From Anisus vortex (lineage: Eukaryota; Mollusca; Gastropoda; Planorbidae): 64,000 nt of DNA. Of this stretch, positions 12,001-24,000 are shown one piece after another. Position numbers and translations under genes: made by a program. Position 1 is the first letter of the stretch, and the number at the start of each line of letters is the position of its first letter. The notes beneath the pieces were generated by a model, which did no database searches, was not told the origin of the DNA, and worked only from the letters and a program-made list of their open reading frames with translations. Location of the stretch: contig OX421507.1 in the NCBI GenBank assembly GCA_949126835.1, forward strand, positions 9,018,121 through 9,082,120, read 5' to 3'.

Positions 12001-15000
12001 TGTTATAGTGATAGAGGTATTAATTAGACTGAACGTAATGGATGAAAGACAAAGCCTAGTTACCTTGATTCTTTACACTGTTCATATTGAGCAACAATTT
12101 TTTCTGCTGAGGCCAATGCAGATTTTCGTTTCTCCTCCTCCAGCCTCTTCTCTTCCTCTTTTCGTTTCTTCTTCTCCAGCTTTTCCAGTTCTTTCTCTTT
12201 TTTCCTCTCTGCCTCCATTTGTTTCCTGGCCAACTCCTGGAGACGCTTCTCTTCTTCCAGCTTTTCTTTGTTTTGACGTTCTATTTCTAGCCTGATCCTC
12301 TCCTCTTCTTGACGCCGAGCTTCCTCTATCTTCTATGATAAATAAACAACAAAATATTTACAAATGAATGTATAAGTAAGGAAAATGGTGTGTTTTTATT
12401 AATTCAAAAAAGGTTTTAATAATTTTTCTAATCAACTCAGGCCTTAAGCTAAACAATAATTTTAATCTGGTTTAAAAATAAAATAATTGTGAAAACAGAA
12501 GTATTTAAATATAAAACACTTCACTAAAACCTAGTTTCTACCAATCGTAATATATTTACAGAATCAATTTAACCCTTTGAACTTTGAGCCCCTGGCCCTT
12601 AAATTCCTCTTTCCCGAGACACACAACATAAAACAGACACACAAGTGAAAAATAATTAAGACATAAAATTATGGCATAAACTTCTTTTAGTTATTATAAA
12701 TGTAATATCAATCAATGGCGATCCGAAGGTCCTGGGTTCAAATCCTGGTGCAGGCTAGGATTTTTTCCTGAGATTTGAGGGTGCCCCTGAGTCTACCCAG
12801 CTCTGATTGGTACCAGACACTATTTGGGGTAAAGTAAAGGTGGCTGGGCATTGTGTTGATCACACATCCCCTCGTATGCCGTGGCCACAGAAACCAGTGA
12901 ATGCTGCTTCACCAGCCTTATGATCAGTTTGGTCCGAAGGGAACTTTACTATCAATATCAATCAATTTTTTGCTAAAATTTCCATCTTAGTATTTAGATA
13001 TTTGTTCTAATCATAATTAACCTTGACAGTAATTCATGATTATCTTTTGAAGGTCTAACACTGGTCTAGATGACGTCTATTATACACATTTCCCCCTTGT
13101 ATTCAATTTACTATGTTGATTCCTTGTTTATCTTTATTTTAATCCAATCTATCATACTCTTATTCAGCTAGCTTGCTGTAATTTGTATGCTCAGTTTATT
13201 GTTGTACTTTCAAAGCTTCTTTTTAATGTAATACAGGGTTCGTACAGAAAAATTGCCTCAAAATTCCAGGAGTATTCCAGGAGTGTTCCAGAAGTTTTTC
13301 AGGAGTAAATTGTTTGAAAAGCCAAGCCGAGCTTATTAAAATAACAGACACCTCGCTACACAGCTTTTTTTTTGTTTTACGACATTACGGGGACTAATAT
13401 AGCCTACATCCCAAGTTTGGATTTTAAAAAAACAAGATCTAGTGGCATCACTGGTGTCATCAACGTTTGCGCGCGGAAATAAAAAAAGTACAATCTAAGA
13501 GCAGTGATTACGATTTTTTTATTAATAATTAATCTCTCTCGAAAAATAAGGAGTTTTTAGTATTTTCCCAGGACTAAATAAATGCAGTTTTTCCAGGAGT
13601 TTTTAGGTCCTGGAACACAACTTTTTGTTTTCCAGGAGTTTCAAAAAGTTTCCAGGAGCTGTACAAACCCTGTAATATTTATCAAAAATACCAAAACAAA
13701 ACTCAGGGAAATCCCCATTACTAATACATTTAATGCGTATTGTTGTATGTTGTATGTTCTAGCATCAAGCATTTATTGCATATTTTTACAATGGGAATGT
13801 TAATGGGTGTGCAAGGTGTGTTAGAGAAAAATAATGGTCTCACGCTGTATGAGTGTCTTTTTCTGGGACTGAAAAATCAGGCTATTGAGTTTAAAGGGTT
13901 AAGGTGTTGTTTTACCTGTATTTCTAGTTGTTTTTGTCTTTCCAGCTGTTTCTGTCTTTCTAAGTCTTCTTTCTCCCTCCTCATCTGCTCCCTCTGCCTC
14001 TCTATTTCCTCTTGCTGCCTCAGTAGATCCTCTTTCTTTTTATGTAATTCCTCCTCCCTTGCTTTTTCTTCTTCTTTTAATCTCTCCTCTTCTCTATCCT
14101 GATGATGGAATTCAAAGAAATGTATTTTCATTTTCTTTCATCCTAATCTCTAATCCTTTTTTTGTTATAAAAGTTCTTTTCCACAAAAGTCAAAGTTCCT
14201 ATAAAAAATAACAAAACAACTCACCCTCCTTAATTTTTCTATCGTGGCCCTGTACGCCGGTGACAGTGTCCCGCTGTTCATGTCAATGTCCCATAGGGAT
14301 GTTGTTGGCTGCTGGGCAGGAATCTGTGTTGTTGGTATTGGCCACATGGCTGATGGTGAGTGAGACGAAAAAAAGAAATTACACACAATCAACACTCATT
14401 TTTAGTAGCTACAAAAAAAAAATAATCTTTTTTGACACATAGGCTGATACTCATTGCACTGAAAGGTTTCTTATTCTAAATTTATTTTTAAAATGTCCAG
14501 ACTTTTCCATAACTTTACACAAAATGTCACAAACCAATTTATACCAATACTAGCTAAATTGCCATGGGTAACAATATTAAGTCTACATTGAAGAACAAAT
14601 GACTCATTCTTTCTATTTGAAATGTTTAGATAACATATAAATTGTTGTCATCCTCAATTTTAAGTTAAATAACTTGATTGTGATGTACTAATTGATGTAC
14701 TAATTAGTAATGTACATAATAATGCCCAGCCGCCTTCATTTCCCCCAACTAATGTCAAATACCCTTTAAGGCTGGGTAGACTCAGGGACACCCTACTGAC
14801 CCTTCACCAGGATTTGATCCAGGGACCTTTTGTGCACCAGCCAAGCACACTACACTACCGCTTCACATTGTCCAACACCACACCCGCGTTCAGGATGTTT
14901 AAATAAAGAATATTCTTCTTGAAACATACATTAGTTGAAAAATGAAACATAATAATAATATCACAATAATAATAGGTGATGCTTATAGGCCTACTTCATG

Positions 15001-18000
15001 TGAAATCAAATCAATATTTTGTAAGTGAAAGAAGTAAAAAAAAAAGGAAAGTTGTAAAATATTATATTTTTTCAAACCTGGTAACATATGTGACATATTG
15101 GGCCATGCTGGCTCCTCCTCTATGTTTGTTGGTGCTGGTTGGTTTGTGGTAAGGGATGAATTATTCGAAGATGTATGTTGGAAGACTGCTGGATTACCAT
15201 CTCCTGTGCTAAACATTTGGACAAATAAAACAGGGAGCATGTATTTGTCTTTTCAAAGCATATAAAACACAAACAATAATAGCATACTTTAATGTCATGC
15301 AATAAATAAAAATCTGCATACAAACTTCATAATGACACACATTTTTTTACTATGAATAGGGTTTATCTCAGTTAAGATAGAGCAACCATTTTCTAACAGC
15401 ATGGAGCCGAATGTTGGCGCATAACACAACAGGACAGAGTAAAGCTCCAAAAACCTTAGGAGGATATTAAACATATTCTGACCAAAGATGACAAAGACTT
15501 AGACGCTGCCTTAAGCACCAACGACGTTACGGGCAGTAAGTAAGTATGTAAAGAAGACTAAAGCATAGCAGTATTACAATAAAATTCAATTTTTTTTTCT
15601 ATGCTTCAAAGAGCATTAAATGAGCCAGATTTTTAAAAATTCTATTTGCAACTGATTTTTTAAATTTTAAACACTTCTTCTTACTAGGCCGCTGTAGCTA
15701 GTGAATGTTCTTGCTGCTGCTGTTGTTGTTGCTGTTGTTGAAGTAGAAGCTGGTGCTGCATCAACAAAGGGTTGGCCTGCATCAACATCTGCATAGGGAT
15801 AAACTGTTGTTCTGGTGGGAGGGCTTTAAAACTTTCTGGATCTTGCAACTGCTGAAGCTGCTGTAACTTCCTAAAGAAAACAAATCACAATTTAAAAATT
15901 AATAAGGCAAGCAATCAAAGGCAGCTTGGAATTGTGCTTGCCAAACAATTCCTTTATGTGTAGTGACCATGAACAAGGTAAAAGCTGCTGTAATTGCCTT
16001 AATTTACTTAAAGATCCAAATGATGTCAAATGGATACTTTCTGTATTAACTAAAAGTCGCCTATGATTATAAGGTAATTATAAATGCTGCTGTAATTATA
16101 AATGCTGCTGTAATTATAAAGGCTATGTAAAAAGTAAACGTTTACAACAACAAAAAAAAAGGTGTACCTAAGATATGTCTGCTTTAGAAATTCTTGCTGC
16201 ATCAGCATTTGTTGCACAATGTGAGGATCTGATACCAGAGGTGCACCAATTAATGGAGCAGGCAGAGGGGGCACAAGAGGTGGCACTGCTAAGGGTGGTG
16301 TTGACGACAGACCTGCTTCTGTGACAATGTTTCCGGACTAGAAGGATTGGAAGAACGGATTCATTGGCACAGGGCATAAATACCATTTTTTACAATGCTT
16401 TATAAACAAATAACAGCTTTATGAACCAAAAAGTGAATATCAAGTTAAAGAGCAGTGATTATACAAATTTACATGCTTTACTTTTTTTTTTTTAAACAGG
16501 TGTTGTCCACATGCATGGCTAAAGCATTAGAATTAGAATTAAACACCGTTAAAGATATTAAACCCTTTTTCTTATACCCATTTTATATGTCTCTTAAAAA
16601 TAACTGGATGAGCCTTCTGGCTTTAAGTCCATGCCATAATGTGAAAGTAGTGCATATACTTATACCGTTGCCAAGTAGCAAAAATACCTCACTATAATTA
16701 TAATAATCCAGGCATCGGGCTTTGGCAAGACTTTATTGTTGCACACATTTCTTCCTGGCAACCGAGTCTTGGTGGCTATTACCTGTTCAATAATTCTCTG
16801 ACTCTTAATTAATGGGAGCGTATCTGTGGTTAACACACTAGGCCAGCTTTGAGGCCCATGGTTACAGAAGTGCCCTTCCTGTACCAGCCCAGTCTATATT
16901 TCCCACTGCACTCTGCCTTGTGTTTAACAACTATTACAATTCCCCACAAAAGAAAAATAAGCCATTGGTTGATTTAAAGGGAGAAAAAAAAAATTTTGAC
17001 TTGTGCACTAACAAATAAACATTTAGTCACAGACTGAAAGGTTTCACCTATTTTGTTTGCTTTTAAAATAGATACACCTTGAGCCTACAGAAGCAAAATT
17101 GGTTTGTGGAAAGGATTTATCAAATAAAATCAGTATCCTCCAATTTTTTATGTGTAGCAACGGTATCTAAACACTGATAAATGGCTTGGCCACAGTACTG
17201 AATTAAAATAATAACTGCTCACGAGACTTACAATCAATGGTGGCAATGGGGGACCAGGCAAGAACGGTACTCTACCATATCGCTTGATGAGTTCACCTAA
17301 AATTAAAGGACATTCAAATACATGATTAAACATGGCCAATTTTAAAAAATGTGTATATGCATTTTTGTTGTAATGCTTTAGCCTTTAGAAGAATCTGCCC
17401 TTTGAAATTAGGAAAGAAATAAAAAGCAAAGTTTATAGCTCTATAAATTAATGAAATTTTTAAAAAGGGCAAAAGTGGTCAGGTGTGTTCAATATGATGA
17501 GAAACTGAATTTAGGGGGATATGGGTAGGGGGATGTGGTCGAATATTTAAAAGAATGTGTTGTCATTCTATCTATGTGCTAAGTTTCAGCCCAATAGGAT
17601 GCCAGAAAGTGGATCAATTAGCCTTCTGAAAATCTGCCATCCATATACACAAAAACAAAGTCAGCATTTAGGATTTTAAAATAGTGCACGCACAAAGGAG
17701 CATCTCACTTGTTCATATTTTTATAAATCAATAGCCATTACAATATATGTAAAAACAAAATGATTTCTTGATACTTTAAAAAATGCCCAATACTTAGCAT
17801 TTGTCAAGCTAAATGTATGACCACTTACCTAGAGGCTTGTAAGAATCATCACAGCCACGCTTGACAATCAAGCTCATAGTAAAATAACCAGCACTAAACC
17901 ACTGGGACATTTCTTCATTAGTAAAGGGACCTAACAATGAAAGATATACATTTTACTTTTCATATGGAAGTTTCTGCATGCATGACATTAGACATGTCTT

Positions 18001-21000
18001 TCTTACCAACTGCAACAGACTTGAAAAGATTGTGAGACTGATACCATATGAAATATATTTAACACGCTACATTGCCCGGCATTGCCCGGGTGAAAAAGAA
18101 AACAGGACTGCATAGTATAAGGTGCAGATAAAAAATGTATAAACTACAATTAAAAGAAAGCTATAAATCTAATATTTAAATTATTTTTTTTTTACTGAAG
18201 ACTTTAAGGAAAGTAATTTAAAATAAATATTGTAATCGGGTAAAAAAATAGGCAAGTATTTTTATTTAACAAAAATCTAAATTGCCTGTAGATTTACAAT
18301 GTCTTTTGTTTTTAAAAGTTTGAAACTATTTATTTTTTTTAAATGGTATAGTCTAACTGAAGAAACGAACCCAGGTCGCCCGCATAGCAGTCCGCTACGT
18401 TAACCACTGAGGTAGCGTGCCACATGGCCGATGAGAAAAATTATTAGACAGTATATAGGCCTAGGCCAGTGACACAAACTCGCGTGTTTTCAAATTAACC
18501 AATGGGGATCCGTGGGGACACAAACACGATCTTTTTAATATAGATAATATTAATATTTTTCTTTCTTTAGCGGTTAATCTGTTTTAAACAATTGTGACAT
18601 GTACCTTGCACTTCCCCTTGAGGATCTTTATAAAACCATTTGTTTGCATCTTCATTCGTGACTGGAAGAGCAGGGGGTGATGTTTCCATTAGAGTTTTAG
18701 CCCTCCTTTCCTGGAAGTATATAAGAGAAGCACATCAAACATTTTTAAAAGACAGTATTATTTACCTAACAAAATAACATTTCTCAACACCAGTTTTACT
18801 CTATCCATACAGGAAGGGGTCATTGGTGTTGAAAAGTCGGATGACCCAACAATTATGGAAAGTCGGTATTGGTAGCAGACAGCAGAAAAGTGAAGTACAG
18901 GCAAAACCATCATCAGAAAAAAAACAGACATTCATCAATAGCTGCCTCAGAAGGATTCTCCAGATTGGCTGCTCTGACACCATTAGCAATGCTAATCTCT
19001 CAATGATGAAATCAGAGAACGGAGATGGGGCTGGCTAGGGCACACTGCAGCACACCCTTCAAAAAAAAACATCCCATTTGTCACTAAGCATGCTCTAAAA
19101 AAGAACCACAAAGAAAGCAGAAAAGATATCCATCAAGAAACAGATGGCAGCGCAACTGACATTTTAAAAATGGGTTACAGCTGGTAAGATATGGAAAACA
19201 TTTGGCACAGGATAGAGAACTCTGAAAATCTATAGTTGGTGGCTCAGACCCTAATAGGGGTGACAGGCAGTAAGTTGATTAAGTACAGCGTGGGTCGCAT
19301 GGTATGCCATGACAACTGAAACTGGTGCAATACTGCTTCACTAAATAAACCAGAAAGGGCTAAAAATGATGCTTTACTATTGACTAGTCAAGCTAAACTG
19401 GACACCAAAATTTATTCTGTTAAAAAGTATGATTAATGATAATGCAATATGTTTATACCAATACAACCATTTTAAAAACATAACCTTTCTAACATATTTG
19501 TTTTGAAAGTAAAAAGCCATTACTTACAAAAGAGAGTGAGATAAAATGTTTGAAAGTAAACTAAACTACTAAATTTTTTTTTTAAGTGGAAATACAATTT
19601 CTTTTAGCTGACTTTGCCCTCGAAGCATTTACATCAATTAATGTCAATTTCAGCACATTAGACAATGATTTAGCTGAAAAAGGGCCATCATTCAAATTTT
19701 AAAAAGACCTATAATAAAGAGCCAGTCAAGTGAGTTATATCTTTCCATATCATCTCTAACAAAATCAGAATGTTTAATTCTACTGACTTACAGCCCCTGC
19801 TGTCATCTCAGCCACAAGGCTCTGTAATGACTTCTCCAAGTGCAACCTGTCCATCTCCATGACTAGAGTGTTGGATGTCTGGGCAGCTGTTTCATCCAGC
19901 AATGTCGCCGGGGGGTGGGCAGAGGGAATCTGTGTGTATGGGAGATGTTGGCCAGGTGGCACCCGAGTTTCATTAACAAGTTCAGGGTTGGGTATTGCAA
20001 ATCCTGAATCTCCGTCACCTAATTTTTTAGAGAAAAAAAAAAAAGCAGAATAGATATCATTTATTTACTATTCTAGCACGCTTCTCCTTATTAATGCTCT
20101 AAATACTAAAAAGTTCCAGCTGCACTGAACACATAAGAAGATATGCTGCTAAAACCCATTAACCCTTACAGTCCCGGGCGCGTATATAGAGGAACTGAAG
20201 GCAGCATAGATAGAAGTAGGTCGGTACGGGAAGGGTTAACATAAAAGATAATCTAATAGACTAACAAAAAATGTTAAGTAACTCATTATTTGGAAATCAA
20301 TTTAACGTAAAAACATTAACAGGTGTTGTTTTTGTTTCACCTTGTTGGATAAGGTTGGATGATGGGTTAAGAGTGTCTGTCTTAAAAGGTCTCATCTTGG
20401 CAATCAAAATGAAAATGATGCACTACTATTTTAATTAGGTACTGCATTTTAGTGTGGAGGGTGGGCATTGGGTTTTGATGCCAGTTGATTAATGTACCCA
20501 GTCCTTAATAAATCTGGTTCTTTTTTTTTTTAAGAAGGAGTTTGATGTTATTTTTGCTGGGTACATTCATAACATCAAACATGCTAAGGTCTGTTCTTAT
20601 TTTAACCCACTTGTTTGAAAGTAAAATAAAAAGCACTTGATGCGTTATGGAGTTACCTTTATTTGAATGACCACCACCAAATGATATCTGTGTTTCTGTA
20701 TGTGGATCTGTTTCCCCTTTGTCTTCTTGCTGATTACAAACGGCCTCTTTGGAATCATTGGAGTCACCGTTACCATTGCGGGCATTCGGGGGAACATACA
20801 CAGCCTTATTGCTTTGTACTGACGGAGGCCTCTCACCGCTGTTCTTTGGTGCCTCGCTGTGTTTTTGCTTTTCTTCTTGTGACTGTACATCTTGCTGTTG
20901 AGATAGAAATTTTAAAAAGCTCAAGAAATAGTCTTCAACGTTAGGATTTAGTTCTAAAAGATACACATATTTAAGAGATTAGCAGAGTCAATCAACCAAG

Positions 21001-24000
21001 AAATCTTGGAACACTTCCTTCATTAGTAAAGAGACCTAACAATGAAAGACAAACATTTTACTTTTCATATGGAAGATCTAAGAAGATCTTTACTGTTCTT
21101 AGAAGCTTTTGTTGTACACTAAGTTAGAAACCTTATTAAATTTTGCTCTTAATCTCAGATATTTTAGTCACAGAAAAAAAGAGAACTGGCTAATCCCAGT
21201 ATGGTGGTAGCTAACCACACAAGAGAATGACTGTACCTAATTATTAAGCTATGTGCAATATCTCAACAGACATAAAATAAGACTTACTTTAACACTGTCG
21301 TCTGTAGGTGGAGGTTTTCTTATTTCTATAAATTTTTTACCCTGCAAAGAGTATTCATAAACAAACATGCATTATATTGAAATAGGCTTTACTTTGTCTA
21401 TTCCATTTGTAAATAATAAGTTAGTTTGGTAAGCTTTATTGAACATTTTTTTTAACTTCCTAACATTTTAAAAATCGTTTAAAAATATATGAAGATCACA
21501 CAGGAAAAAACTTCAGTAACATTTTGTTATTTTTTTTAGTTACAGCCCCAGTCATATATGTAGTTACACATAGTATGTACTGAACTACTGTCAAGTGAAA
21601 AAAAATGCAATAACCATAAAAAAGAAGAATAGTAATTTATTAACATTGGAATAACTTTCAACTACAAAAGTTTTTTTCCCTGTGTGGTTTTCATATATTT
21701 TTCATAAGCAGGGATGTGACCCGACATCAGGAAAAATGGATAATATTTTCCATGCGTAAAATTCATTGGCCAAAACTAAAGATATATACAATATATATAT
21801 ATATATATTGTTATTTACAATAAATTTATATAATCCTATGTATTTATGTAGGCCCTACTTATTGATAAAATTGTCTAAGATTGATCATTGAAAAAAAAAA
21901 ACAAGAATTCTTAAAGAACAAGGTCTATCTGAACAGTAAATCATACAAAGAACGGTTGTTTATTTTCTTGTGGCAGAAAAACATGGAACATTTTAGAAAA
22001 AACATCAGAACTTGACAAAAAAAAAAATTCCTTTTAAAAAAGGAAAATTCAGAGCTCTGTCATAATCAAACATTTTTTGAAAATTATACTATTTTTTTCC
22101 TTGTTAAAAATCATGCGAGAGGAGATGGGGTGAGTACACCCGAACATTTTCCTGACACAATGTGATGCAAAATAGTTAAAAAACCAGTGACTCACTTGTC
22201 TCGTTGAAACAAAGGCTCCACTTGAGTCAAAAGTACCTGGGTCATCACCAACATCGTCCGCCACCCATTCTGGCACATCACCTAATTTAATAAAGCAATA
22301 AAATACTTATTAACAAAATAACAATATTTCCCTTAATAACAGTTTATATTCTACAACCATGCAAAATGATAGAGCTATAATTATTCATTTCAAACATTAT
22401 TTTGTTGACAAAGAGCTGCAAAAGGATTGTGTGGCCAGCACAATGCCCAACCTTTGCAGACTTAGTACGCTTTTAGATATCAGAAAAGAAAAATGTGAGA
22501 ATTGAATAATTCACCAAGTAGGACAGTGTCTACTAAAGGCACAATGCCAAATAAGTACGGATAGAAACCGGCAATACCCTCTAGATTTGGTGGAGGATGG
22601 TGGAAGGGGGGGGGGGTTGAGATGCGCTCACGCTCACCAGGATTAGCACTCTTTGCTATTTTATAGAATTAATGAATTAATTATTTAATTATTTGTTTAT
22701 CACCATGAAGTGAGTGAATTGTTTAATTTCATTTGGTTCCTTTTTTTAAAAAATACTTTGCACAACTCACTGTTGATCTTTAGTGTTAATCTCAAAATAT
22801 TACCTTCATTATCAAAATTTTCATTAGCTCTTTGAACCCCTCGAGAATCTAGCTCAAAACCTCTTGGGTGTAAAGACCTTCTGTCAATCTCATAATTTTC
22901 TCTCTGAGCTTCTCGCCAATTTGTTCGCGTAGAAGGACCTGCTAATAGAAATAAATTTTTCCGTAAGCCCATCTGTCTGTCAGAATCTAACAACTAAAAA
23001 GATGAAATTTAAAACTTCTTTGTTAGGGCACATACCCCATCTCTCACGATTATTTCTCCAGGCAGCGCTGCCTTCTTCTTCTTCCTCGTCTTCTTCAAAT
23101 CTCTTGTCTCGCCAATTATCACTCGAAGACCTAATATACTCACGTTTGGGTCCTACGTCATCAAAACCCCGAGAAAAACTTCTTTCAAATTTTCTCCCCC
23201 TATTAAATGGGAAGATTTATAAATGTCAATATAATCATGTTAAAAAATTTTGTTATTAAAGTTTTTATTTCATTTTTTTATACACTTATTCAATTTTGAT
23301 AGTTGTATCACTATAAACACTTACACCTGCTCCCAACCATCTTGTGCTGGTCTGCTGAATCCTATTTCTCCATTTTCAGTTCTTGAGATGTAGCCCTCCC
23401 CCCGACCACGCCCTGTATTGCAAACAAATGTAATGAGTTTGGTTTGACAGTCTCAAACAGTTGAATAAAAGAAGGAATTATGAGTTAGTATCAAAATAAA
23501 GTTCTATATATGTGAAAAACTATTATCAATTCATTAATTAAAAACAACAAACTGAATTATGAGTAATAAACTTATTCAAAAATGTTTATGCTATGAAAAA
23601 ACTTTTAAAAAATTAATCGTAATATTTTATCTATAAGGGTGAGTTATTAAAAGTAATATTGATCAAGTAAAACTGTTTCTGTGTTCCATATCCTTAATTT
23701 TGCCCAGGAATCAAATTGATGCAATGTTTTTTGTGTTATAGATTCAAATCGAGCGGTAGAAAAATTATTCTGGCAATTCTTAACATCAAAGCTAAAATAA
23801 ATGAAACAGTTGCAAATACTGGCCTCTTCCTCTGCCCCTGTCAGATGGACCACCACCCCTGCCTACGCGAAGTGGTGGTCCTGAACCTCGACTGGCGGCT
23901 CTGAGTACCACAGTGCTGTTAAACCCTTGTAAGACAAGACGCTGAAATGTAATAGGTAATATATAAACTATAAAACATGTCAACAAATAAATTCATGATT

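Larger units (their letters stand above)
12569..13902. mobile_element. piggyBac-like TTAA element with nested insertions
   Basis: TTAA at 12569-12572 and 13899-13902 bracket the imperfect ends CCCTTTGAACTTTGAGCC and (reverse) CCCTTTAAACTCAATAGCC. It is related to the element at 45813-46336. It contains a SINE (12718-12950) and a MITE (13234-13672), and no transposase frame. The right end is 14 bp from the exon 18 donor of GIGYF. Confidence 0.55.
5637..16337 (-). other. GIGYF: GIGYF exons 14-22: Gln-rich linker and long charged coiled coil
   Basis: Exons: 16337-16168, 15870-15685, 15208-15078, 14349-14225, 14098-13916, 12332-12064, 6626-6524, 6339-6262, 5756-5637. Exon 15 ends in a run of ten glutamines coded by mixed CAA and CAG, a potential length polymorphism. 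Exons 17-21 encode an almost uninterrupted E/K/R/Q-rich helix, as in the family. The intron between exons 19 and 20 is 5.4 kb and contains the gypsy element. Exon 22 encodes SLTEIQEEARLEEERLRE, matching a conserved GIGYF block. Confidence 0.92.
17232..21341 (-). other. GIGYF: GIGYF exons 8-13: linker and GYF domain
   Basis: Exons: 21341-21288, 20894-20657, 20018-19792, 18710-18605, 17930-17829, 17296-17232. Exon 9 uses the acceptor CTCAACAG at 20895; a TTTTAG site further upstream gives the wrong phase. Exons 11 and 12 together encode the GYF domain. WFYKDPQG and GPF are followed by the M...W...GYF signature and VKRGCDDSYKPLG. All signature residues are present, so binding of proline-rich PPG-phi ligands is expected. 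Exon 13 encodes YGRVPFLPGPP, the conserved segment that follows the domain in vertebrate GIGYFs. Confidence 0.93.

Noticed and set aside
18360..18430. tRNA gene on the minus strand.
   Set aside because: A and B box-like text is present, but no acceptor stem or full cloverleaf can be drawn.
20645..20944. Other-frame and plus-strand frames over 20645-20944.
   Set aside because: They are shadows of GIGYF exon 9, whose own frame continues correctly across both splice sites.
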